DNA from: Bacteriovoracaceae bacterium UBA4096
Lineage (GTDB): Bacteria; Bdellovibrionota; Bacteriovoracia; Bacteriovoracales; Bacteriovoracaceae
Direction of reading: 5' to 3'
NCBI GenBank assembly: GCA_002381945.1
Contig: DFXY01000036.1
Span: forward strand, 1 to 11,967
Length of the DNA: 11,967 bases
Shown: positions 1-4,814 of the stretch, piece after piece
How positions within the stretch are numbered: position 1 is the first letter of the stretch
Layout of the letters: each line of letters opens with the position of its first letter
The notes under the pieces: model-generated
The model's database searches: none
What the model saw: only the letters and a program-made list of their open reading frames with translations
Told to the model about the DNA's origin: nothing
Translations under genes and position numbers: made by a program

Positions 1-2
1 TA

Positions 3-830
3 TTCATGTATACCTATGTGAACAGCGTGAAGCTGTTTACCTGGATTGATGATCAGACCTATGGTACCCGCGATTATATTCTAAAGAAGTTTGAAATCAT
101 GTTCATTGAAGTTGAGCCCAATAAGATTACCTGGGCACTTCTTATTATGTCATTTGGAATGGGAATTCTGACATTCTGTATTCTGGCCTTGATGGGAAAA
201 GCGGTCTTAGGACTTGTGCTCGGTTTATTTGTTCTCATCATCGGATGGAAATCTCCTAAGTCGATCGTTGATTACTTTGAGAATCGTCGAAAGAAAAAAT
301 ATCAAACTCAGATGGTTGATGCACTTAACCTTCTCGCCAACGGTTTACGAGCTGGTTTAACCATGCCTCAGGCAATCGGAATGGTAGTGGATGAAATGCC
401 GGCCCCTGTCAGCCAGGAATTTAACCTCGTCCTCCAGCAGGCCAAGATCGGTGTTCCACTGGATGAGGCCCTCGAAAATTTAAAGAACAGAGTTTATACA
501 GAAGATAACGAGATGTTCGTTACCAGTGTCAATATTTTACGCGAAACCGGTGGTAATCTTGCCGAAGTTTTCGACACCATTGTTTTAGTGATTCGTGAAC
601 GCGTTCGTCTGCAGTTAAAAATCGACACCTATGTGGCCTCCGGAAAGATTCAGGCCTACATCATCGGCTCCATGCCCTTTCTGATGATCCTGATGTTCGG
701 AAGCGGAGATCCTGATTATTTCCCACTGCTATTTGGTACCGTATTAGGAGTGGTTGCGCTGGTGGTGATTTGTGGAATGGTAGCTCTGGGAATGTGGATA
801 ATTTTAAAGATCATAGATATTAAAGTTTAG
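3..830 (+). CDS. tadB: TadB-like type II/IV secretion F-domain membrane protein (probably 5'-truncated by window edge)
   Basis: This is an inner-membrane platform protein of the Tad (tight adherence, Flp pilus) branch of the type II secretion F family. Such proteins anchor the secretion ATPase and help assemble or retract the pilus. Numbering from the first visible Met (position 6), two hydrophobic segments lie at about residues 42-62 and 64-81. They are followed by the cytoplasmic F domain at about 100-210, with the typical DALNLLANGLRAGL, an ETGGNLAEVFD stretch and an IRER end. Two more membrane segments lie at about 218-235 and 242-270. The frame is open through the left edge. TadB proteins usually have about 300 or more residues with an extra N-terminal segment, so the true start is probably upstream. 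No tadC follows; the next gene is an RHS-type protein. The family call is firm, while TadB rather than TadC is inferred from the layout and motifs. Confidence 0.85.
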   Translation, partial: FMYTYVNSVKLFTWIDDQTYGTRDYILKKFEIMFIEVEPNKITWALLIMSFGMGILTFCILALMGKAVLGLVLGLFVLIIGWKSPKSIVDYFENRRKKKYQTQMVDALNLLANGLRAGLTMPQAIGMVVDEMPAPVSQEFNLVLQQAKIGVPLDEALENLKNRVYTEDNEMFVTSVNILRETGGNLAEVFDTIVLVIRERVRLQLKIDTYVASGKIQAYIIGSMPFLMILMFGSGDPDYFPLLFGTVLGVVALVVICGMVALGMWIILKIIDIKV

Positions 831-836
831 TTTCAA

Positions 837-861
837 GGTATCCGATATTGGTATGGATATC
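837..861 (+). terminator. weak hairpin between tadB and the RHS gene
   Basis: GGTATCC (837-843) can pair with GGATATC (855-861) around an 11-base loop. This gives a 7-bp stem with one G-U pair, starting six bases after the tadB stop. The following bases (ATTGTCTGTT) are only partly T-rich. It could be a weak terminator or attenuator for tadB, or a binding site, since the same stretch can also be read as a near-direct repeat of GGTAT..GATAT. The call is tentative. Confidence 0.25.
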
Positions 862-884
862 ATTGTCTGTTAAAAGGTGGATTT

Positions 885-2513
885 ATGAAGTTTTTGAAAG
901 CACTCTCACTCGCCCTTGTCGTCATTCTCATGACTTCAACTGCTTTCGCTGGAGTGAATTTAAAGAACGGGAATTTTTACATTTCATATACTGATATTGT
1001 AGTTCCTGGCGGTGGAAAGAAGCTGGAAATCACCAGAACCTATAACTCAAAATCCACTGAAGTCGGCTGGTTCGGATTCGGTTGGGGTAGTGAGTATGAA
1101 ACACGTCTTGAACTTTCGGCCGACGGTTCGATTGTTGTTCATGAACATGGTTCAGGTGCCAAAACTCGTTTTACACCTAAAACGGCCATTGATGCTGTTG
1201 CGGCTTCAACTAAAATCGTAAATGAAATGAAGAAGAAGACGGCACTGTCTGAGAAATCAGCGGCCGACCTGATTCAAAAACTAGCAAATAATGCTGATTT
1301 AAGACACACATACGCTCTTAACTTTGGCGTACAGGCTTCTGTAGCTCCGGGATCAGTTCTTTATTCAAACGATCGTGGTCCTCAGGAACTTCATGTAACA
1401 AAAACTGGTTTCCGTCGTAGTCATAGTGATGGCAAGCAGGATTTCTTCAATCCTCAAGGTCAACTTACCAAGATCTCTGATAAATCAGGATACTTTGTAG
1501 GCTTCACTTATAAAGACGGTAAGCTTGATTCAATTAAAGATGCTCAAGCAAAACAGATCTATTTCTCTTGGTATCCGGATGGTCTTGTAAAAGAAATCTG
1601 GTCTGCTGGAGACAAGAAAACTCTTTATAAATATCAGGAAACTGACCTGGTTTATTCAAAAGACGTTGGTGATAACGTTTATGAATATGCTTATGACAAA
1701 TCCCATAACCTGTCTGACATCAATTACGCTGATAAAACAAAACTGAAGGTAACTTATGATCCTAAGACTTTCTTTGTCACAGCAGTTGTAGACCGTAATG
1801 GTGAGAATACTAAGTACAAGTATGGCTCAAATCCTCAAAATCCTGATGATCACTACTGGACAATTGTAACTAAGCCAGGATTTGACGGTAAGCCGGTTGC
1901 CAATCGTTATGAATACGAGATCAAAACAACGGCCGATGGTTCACGTTACACTTACAGAATTCTGACAGAAATTAATGGCATCAAAACCGACACAATTTTT
2001 GGCGATCACTCGCTTCCAATGAAGATTGCTCGTGGAAACCACGTGACCAATTTTGAGTATAATTCTCACGGCTTACTAACTAAGAAGTCTTCAACTAAGG
2101 GTGATTTTGTTAACATCGAATACGATGAGAAAATTAATAAAATCAAGAAAGTGGTTAATAATGAAGGAACTACTGCATTTGAATATGATCCTAAAGGGAA
2201 CTTAATCAAAGCTGCCAATAACCAGGGCAAGACCGTGTTTCTGATTTATGACAGCAAAGGCAAAATTTCGAAAATGGTAGACCAGGAATCGGCCAAATCA
2301 CGCCGGGTACTAGCATTCAAATACAATGCTCTTGGAAAACCAGTTGAAATCGAAATGGAAAAAGTCGGAAAAATCAACGTAGCTTACGATAACTACGGTG
2401 AGATTAAAAAGGTGGAGTCGAGTGCCGGTCACAAGATGGCCCTTCAAGTCACTCAGGCCTTCCAGAACCTTTTAACGATCGTGAAGCCTGCTGGCGTTAA
2501 CTTAAACATGTAA
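885..2513 (+). CDS. exported RHS/YD-repeat protein with DUF6531-like N-terminus, no toxin tip
   Basis: This 542-residue protein has a Sec signal peptide at residues 1-22 (Lys start, long hydrophobic core, cleavage after AFA). Residues 25-98 resemble the DUF6531 domain that opens many RHS proteins (VNLKNGNFYISYTDI, ITRTYNS, GWFGFGWGSEYETRL). A predicted helical, Lys/Ala-rich insert (about 100-148) interrupts the fold. From about 165 to 510 there are degenerate YD repeats such as YDPKTFFV, FEYDPKGNLIKA, IYDSKGKISK and AYDNYGEIKK. RHS repeats build hollow beta shells that in other bacteria encapsulate toxins or display adhesins. Here there is no DPxGL self-cleavage motif and no C-terminal toxin; the protein ends about 30 residues after the last repeat. 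It has no cysteine. The start has a clear AAGGTGG site four bases upstream. The next small gene starts nine bases after the stop, suggesting one operon. Its exact role is unknown. Confidence 0.85.
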   Translation: MKFLKALSLALVVILMTSTAFAGVNLKNGNFYISYTDIVVPGGGKKLEITRTYNSKSTEVGWFGFGWGSEYETRLELSADGSIVVHEHGSGAKTRFTPKTAIDAVAASTKIVNEMKKKTALSEKSAADLIQKLANNADLRHTYALNFGVQASVAPGSVLYSNDRGPQELHVTKTGFRRSHSDGKQDFFNPQGQLTKISDKSGYFVGFTYKDGKLDSIKDAQAKQIYFSWYPDGLVKEIWSAGDKKTLYKYQETDLVYSKDVGDNVYEYAYDKSHNLSDINYADKTKLKVTYDPKTFFVTAVVDRNGENTKYKYGSNPQNPDDHYWTIVTKPGFDGKPVANRYEYEIKTTADGSRYTYRILTEINGIKTDTIFGDHSLPMKIARGNHVTNFEYNSHGLLTKKSSTKGDFVNIEYDEKINKIKKVVNNEGTTAFEYDPKGNLIKAANNQGKTVFLIYDSKGKISKMVDQESAKSRRVLAFKYNALGKPVEIEMEKVGKINVAYDNYGEIKKVESSAGHKMALQVTQAFQNLLTIVKPAGVNLNM

Positions 2514-2517
2514 GGAG
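2512..2517 (+). promoter_or_regulatory. ribosome binding site of small gene 1, overlapping the RHS stop
   Basis: AAGGAG overlaps the TAA of the RHS gene and lies five bases before ATG 2523. This favours ATG 2523 over the in-frame GTG at 2517, which would sit inside the site itself. It also implies translational coupling to the RHS gene. Confidence 0.7.
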
Positions 2518-2522
2518 TGAGT

Positions 2523-2777
2523 ATGAAAAAATATCTAATCGCAGCTTTAATTTGCCTCTCATCAGTCTCTTTCGCCGAGGAAAAATCCGGCAAAGTGGGT
2601 GAGCTGGACAGTAATACTCACCAGAACGACTGTAATGCCCCTCAGGTGGCCGGCTGTGGCCCTTGTTACAAGCTTTGTATCGAGCAGAACAAATCAGACC
2701 GTGTCGTCAAAGATACGAGTTCTGGCAGCATTAAGAAGTCCCGTAAAAGTGGTAAAGGTTCAGCTAGTAAACAATAG
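2523..2777 (+). CDS. small exported protein 1 (84 aa), cysteine-rich with CGPC
   Basis: I do not recognise a named family. The 84-residue product has a signal peptide (residues 1-18, ending VSFA before EE). The predicted mature chain is 66 residues with four cysteines at 37, 45, 48 and 52, including CGPC at 45-48. The tail is basic and Ser/Lys-rich and ends in SASKQ. The segment from C52 onward resembles small protein 3 (3311-3475): QN, then a basic/hydrophobic RVVK or KIIK, then SSGS, then a Gln terminus. CGPC is also the thioredoxin active-site motif, but the chain is far too short for that fold. The gene lies nine bases downstream of the RHS stop with its ribosome binding site in that stop, and a hairpin follows it. 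It is most likely a partner or companion of the RHS protein in the periplasm or on the surface. That role is inference. Confidence 0.75.
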   Translation: MKKYLIAALICLSSVSFAEEKSGKVGELDSNTHQNDCNAPQVAGCGPCYKLCIEQNKSDRVVKDTSSGSIKKSRKSGKGSASKQ

Positions 2778-2785
2778 TTTTTCAA

Positions 2786-2812
2786 AGGCAGTGGTACTTG
2801 CGATCACTGCCT
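2786..2812 (+). terminator. hairpin terminator after RHS-small gene 1 unit
   Basis: AGGCAGTG (2786-2793) pairs perfectly with CACTGCCT (2805-2812), and a G-U and a T-A pair can extend the stem inward, leaving a 7-base loop. It starts eight bases after the stop of small gene 1. Only a short, weak T-rich stretch (AATTTCTA) follows, so termination may be incomplete. Confidence 0.55.
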
Positions 2813-2892
2813 AATTTCTAAACACTTTTCTCTCACTGTCTAATTTTTTTACACCCCCAAAGATAAAATCAATGACTTAAGCCCACCTTATG

Positions 2893-2910
2893 TTGGCATA
2901 GCGATTGCTT
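2893..2910 (+). promoter_or_regulatory. sigma-54 (-24/-12) promoter candidate for small gene 2
   Basis: TTGGCATAGCGATTGCTT matches the RpoN consensus (TGGCAYR-N4-TTGCW). The invariant GG is at 2895-2896 and the GC at 2907-2908, exactly ten bases apart. Transcription would start near 2919-2921, leaving a leader of about 30 bases before ATG 2949. Sigma-54 promoters need an enhancer-binding ATPase, so expression would be switched by a specific signal. The match is seen directly; activity is inferred. Confidence 0.65.
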
Positions 2911-2948
2911 TATATGACTTTGAAGATTTCCATTCTACTGGGGGTAGT

Positions 2949-3134
2949 ATGAAACATTTATTGATTTGTTTATTAATGTCTACATTTCTCGCTAATATCA
3001 GCTTTGCTGAGGAGACGACCACTGAATGCATCATGATGAAGGAGCAGACAGTCCGGAACAATCCTAAGGCAAATCTGAGCAAACCGAAGCCTAAGCAGCA
3101 GACCCGTGGTTCATCAGCTGCATCTGTTCAATAA
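2949..3134 (+). CDS. small exported protein 2 (61 aa), single-Cys basic family member
   Basis: The 61-residue product has a signal peptide (residues 1-20, ending ISFA before EE) and a predicted mature chain of 41 residues. The mature part begins acidic (EETTTE). It has one cysteine at 27 followed by MM and a Q, then a Lys/Pro/Gln-rich basic tail ending SSAASVQ. Domain order, the SFA cleavage motif, the T-x-C-x-x-M stretch shared with small protein 3, and the Ser-rich Gln-terminal tail place it with small proteins 1 and 3. A GGGGG ribosome binding site lies four bases upstream of the ATG. The gene stands alone: a sigma-54-type promoter candidate precedes it and a perfect 14-bp hairpin follows. 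With one mature cysteine it could form disulfide dimers or bind a partner. Function is unknown. Confidence 0.7.
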   Translation: MKHLLICLLMSTFLANISFAEETTTECIMMKEQTVRNNPKANLSKPKPKQQTRGSSAASVQ

Positions 3135-3148
3135 ACCATTATTTATTC

Positions 3149-3181
3149 ATAAACACAGGAGACCAGCTCTCCTGTGTTTAT
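3149..3181 (+). terminator. strong hairpin after small gene 2
   Basis: A perfect 14-bp inverted repeat (3149-3162 with 3168-3181) has a five-base CCAGC loop and begins 15 bases after the stop codon. The 3' arm ends in TGTTTA and only a short T stretch follows. It is a likely terminator or 3'-end stabiliser of this one-gene transcript. Confidence 0.65.
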
Positions 3182-3259
3182 ACTTTCAACACTCTGAAAA
3201 CTTTTCAACAATCCTTCACCTAAACCATTCCAAATAACAGCATCTTATCAACCCCAAAC

Positions 3260-3276
3260 TTGGCACGAGAATTGGA
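3260..3276 (+). promoter_or_regulatory. sigma-54 (-24/-12) promoter candidate for small gene 3
   Basis: TTGGCACGAGAATTGGA has a perfect -24 box (TTGGCACG, GG at 3262-3263). Ten bases later it has a near -12 box, TTGG instead of TTGC (3272-3275). The predicted start is near 3287, about 24 bases before ATG 3311. The imperfect -12 element could make it weaker than the promoter at 2893. Having the same promoter type and placement as small gene 2 strengthens both calls. Confidence 0.55.
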
Positions 3277-3310
3277 TATACATAAGTACTAACAATTCGA
3301 GGGGGATTTT

Positions 3311-3475
3311 ATGAAAGTGTTAATTTTAATGATGAGTTTGATGATCGCTTCTGTTTCATTTGCAACTGAGGTTGAAACCCAGTGTCCGGCGATGAATCAG
3401 AATCGTGAGAAGATTATTAAGAATGTTAAATCTAAATCAAGTGGATCGACTAAAGCCATGAGTACGAAACAGTAA
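3311..3475 (+). CDS. small exported protein 3 (54 aa), single-Cys basic family member
   Basis: This short gene encodes 54 residues. A signal peptide (residues 1-18, ending VSFA before TE) leads into a predicted 36-residue mature chain. It has an acidic start (TEVETQ), one cysteine at 25, then PAMNQNREKIIKN and a Lys/Ser tail containing SSGS and ending STKQ. The QN-x-KIIK...SSGS stretch matches QN-x-RVVK...SSGS in small protein 1, and the T-x-C-x-x-M stretch matches small protein 2, so the three look homologous. A GAGGGGG ribosome binding site ends five bases before the ATG. A sigma-54-type promoter candidate lies upstream and a 13-bp hairpin downstream, so it is probably transcribed alone. 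Its function is unknown; a signal-regulated secreted peptide is the simplest reading. Confidence 0.7.
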   Translation: MKVLILMMSLMIASVSFATEVETQCPAMNQNREKIIKNVKSKSSGSTKAMSTKQ

Positions 3476-3489
3476 AAAGTTTTTAAATG

Positions 3490-3523
3490 TTTTCAGATCC
3501 ACATTTAATCGTGGGTCTGAAAA
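3490..3523. terminator. bidirectional hairpin between convergent genes
   Basis: Bases 3490-3502 pair with 3511-3523 (13 bp with one G-U pair; TTTTCAGATCCAC arm) around an 8-base loop. The hairpin lies 14 bases after small gene 3 and about 60 bases past the end of the leftward gene ending at 3584. T-rich sequence flanks it in both orientations, so it could end transcription from both sides. Confidence 0.55.
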
Positions 3524-3583
3524 ATGATTACTGATTGTCATTAGGTTAGTATTTCATGCAATGAAAATATTTGCTTGAATCTC

Positions 3584-3913
3584 TTAATGATTCTTAATCA
3601 ACTGATTCAACTCCGCCTTCTCTTCCTCCGTGATCCTCTCCGCAGGTGCATTGACCTTCTTAGATCGCCCTGAAAGTTTCGAGTCCACAGAATCTTTTAA
3701 CTTAGGAACAGAGTTATCAAAAATCTTTTTAGAGTAAGTCTTGGTTCCAGCAACTGAGCTATTAAAAAATTTCTCGGCGGTATTCTGAACATAGGTGGTA
3801 GCAGGGGAGATTACTCCATAGATATGTTCGAAAATGGTTTGATCATTAAGTGTGATCGATAGGAAAAATAAGAAAGAAAAAAGAACGCCACATATTTTAA
3901 GTACTGTTGTCAT
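3584..3913 (-). CDS. small membrane-anchored or exported protein of unknown function (109 aa)
   Basis: I do not recognise this protein. Residues 4-22 form a strongly hydrophobic N-terminal segment (VLKICGVLFSFLFFLSI), either an uncleaved anchor or a signal peptide. The rest is hydrophilic: a Thr/Ser/Asn-rich stretch (35-60), a Lys/Asp/Ser-rich stretch (61-87) and a charged C-terminal helix (ITEEEKAELNQLIKN). C8 is not in a convincing lipobox. The gene is third in a leftward unit, ten bases after the CheX-like gene. Its AGGA lies only one base from the ATG, so initiation may rely on coupling to the gene above. It could be a membrane partner of the signalling pair, but nothing in the sequence proves that. 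Confidence 0.65.
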   Translation of the reverse strand: MTTVLKICGVLFSFLFFLSITLNDQTIFEHIYGVISPATTYVQNTAEKFFNSSVAGTKTYSKKIFDNSVPKLKDSVDSKLSGRSKKVNAPAERITEEEKAELNQLIKNH

Positions 3914-3923
3914 ATCCTGGACC

Positions 3924-4358
3924 TTAGTTCAGTGCAGTTAAATTATATTCAGTTAAGATGGTAAAAGATTGGTCTTCCAGTTCCAGGTCATATTTTTGAG
4001 TCATGGAACGAAGAGCAGTATTGAGTTCTTTTGTGATCATACTGATTTTAGGGGCCGAGAGATTGATTTTGAAGTGGCTCAATTCATCATCCAAAGTGAT
4101 CTGTCTTCCAATCAGGATATTCATGGCCTCGACAAACAAAGGGAAGATGTAATTTCTTTCAACTGGCTCCAGTTCATGGCCATCGAGGCAAAGGTAACAA
4201 GTGATGGAACCTTTGATTTCGCCGCTGATTTCGAATTGGACACGAAGATTATCTTTGGAGTAAACGGGATTGAGATCCATGCGGTGGATGAGCCGTACGT
4301 TTTGAAGGATTTTTATTTCAGAAATACGGGTCAGCTCGATTGGTTTTAAAACTTCCAT
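3924..4358 (-). CDS. CheC/CheX-like phosphatase domain protein
   Basis: The 144-residue protein carries the active-site signature of the CheC/CheX/FliY phosphatases, ExxN followed by 22 residues and then Pro: E77, N80 and P103. In that family the Glu and Asn act on the aspartyl-phosphate of a partner receiver. An asymmetric N-terminal half (about 1-70, including GSITCYLCLDGHEL) precedes the motif. The C-terminal part (104-144) fits the remaining helix and strand. The usual Asp/Ser four residues before the Glu is Pro73 here, so activity may be altered. The gene follows a stand-alone CheY-like receiver by ten bases. A GGAG four bases before the ATG, just past the receiver's stop, supports this start. 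I infer that it dephosphorylates that receiver. The fold call rests on motif spacing and context rather than strong overall similarity. Confidence 0.65.
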   Translation of the reverse strand: MEVLKPIELTRISEIKILQNVRLIHRMDLNPVYSKDNLRVQFEISGEIKGSITCYLCLDGHELEPVERNYIFPLFVEAMNILIGRQITLDDELSHFKINLSAPKISMITKELNTALRSMTQKYDLELEDQSFTILTEYNLTALN

Positions 4359-4368
4359 GTTACTCCAC

Positions 4369-4749
4369 TTATCGATTTGAATTTATCTTTTCCAACGAAT
4401 CCATTAGTTGTTGTTTTTGGATGGGCTTAGCGATGAAGTCGCTGGCGCCGGCACCGATTGCTTCCAGGACAATGTGTTCCTGGGACAATGACGAGATGAC
4501 GATAACTGAGATGTCCGGGAAGTTTTGATTAATCTTTTCGGTTAATTCAATTCCGCTGATCTCGGGCATGACGATGTCGGTGATGACTACGTCGGGTTTA
4601 CTGTCTTTGATTACAACTAAAGCGGCTTCAGCGCTGGCGGCTTCGCCCACAATGTTGACGCCTTCTTCGGCGAGCATCTTACGAATGATTCCACGGTAGA
4701 AATCGGAATCATCGACAATAACAACTTTTAGTTCAGACATTTGGTTCAT
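4369..4749 (-). CDS. stand-alone CheY-like response regulator receiver
   Basis: The 126-residue protein is a single receiver domain with no output domain. The acidic pair is D13-D14, the phospho-acceptor is D58 (VVITDIVMPE), the switch Ser is S86 or S87 (VIVISSLS), and the conserved Lys-Pro is K108-P109 (FIAKPI). Such proteins pass a histidine-kinase signal on by protein-protein contact, as CheY does at the flagellar motor. The neighbouring CheX-like gene (3924-4358) would give it a dedicated phosphatase. No kinase is encoded in the window. Two in-frame starts (4749 and 4740) are possible and neither has a good ribosome binding site. The gap to the Lon terminator is under 40 bases, so it may be leaderless or reached by read-through. 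The family is certain, the pathway unknown. Confidence 0.9.
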   Translation of the reverse strand: MNQMSELKVVIVDDSDFYRGIIRKMLAEEGVNIVGEAASAEAALVVIKDSKPDVVITDIVMPEISGIELTEKINQNFPDISVIVISSLSQEHIVLEAIGAGASDFIAKPIQKQQLMDSLEKINSNR

Positions 4750-4785
4750 GGAAATTAGGATATCAAATTTAAGGGAGATGGAAAG

Positions 4786-4811
4786 AAAAAGGCTCCCCGG
4801 AGGGAGCCTTT
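4786..4811 (-). terminator. Rho-independent terminator of lon
   Basis: Read on the minus strand, AAAGGCTCCC pairs perfectly with GGGAGCCTTT around a four-base TCCG loop (stem arms 4802-4811 and 4788-4797). A TTTTT-C-TTT run follows. It starts four bases after the lon stop codon and is the clearest intrinsic terminator in the window. Confidence 0.85.
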
Positions 4812-4814
4812 AAT

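Noticed and set aside
849..867. Sigma-54 promoter before the RHS gene (TGGTATG ... TTGTC)
   Set aside because: The -24-like and -12-like boxes are three bases too far apart; RpoN spacing is strict.
848..876. Sigma-70 promoter (TTGGTA-N17-TAAAAG) for the RHS gene
   Set aside because: Transcription would begin about at the ATG, after the good ribosome binding site AAGGTGG, so the match is probably chance.
885..2513. RHS polymorphic toxin with immunity gene
   Set aside because: There is no DPxGL cleavage motif, no C-terminal toxin domain, and the next gene is an exported small protein rather than a cytoplasmic immunity protein.
2517..2522. GTG start for small gene 1
   Set aside because: The GTG overlaps the ribosome binding site AAGGAG; ATG 2523 has correct spacing and a normal signal peptide start.
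2599..2814. 71-codon open frame overlapping small gene 1
   Set aside because: It is a shifted frame of the exported protein gene, without signal peptide or ribosome binding site, and runs through the hairpin.
3969..4349. 126-codon open frame on the + strand
   Set aside because: It lies fully antisense to the CheX-like gene, has no ribosome binding site or recognisable domain, and is explained by the codon pattern of the real gene.
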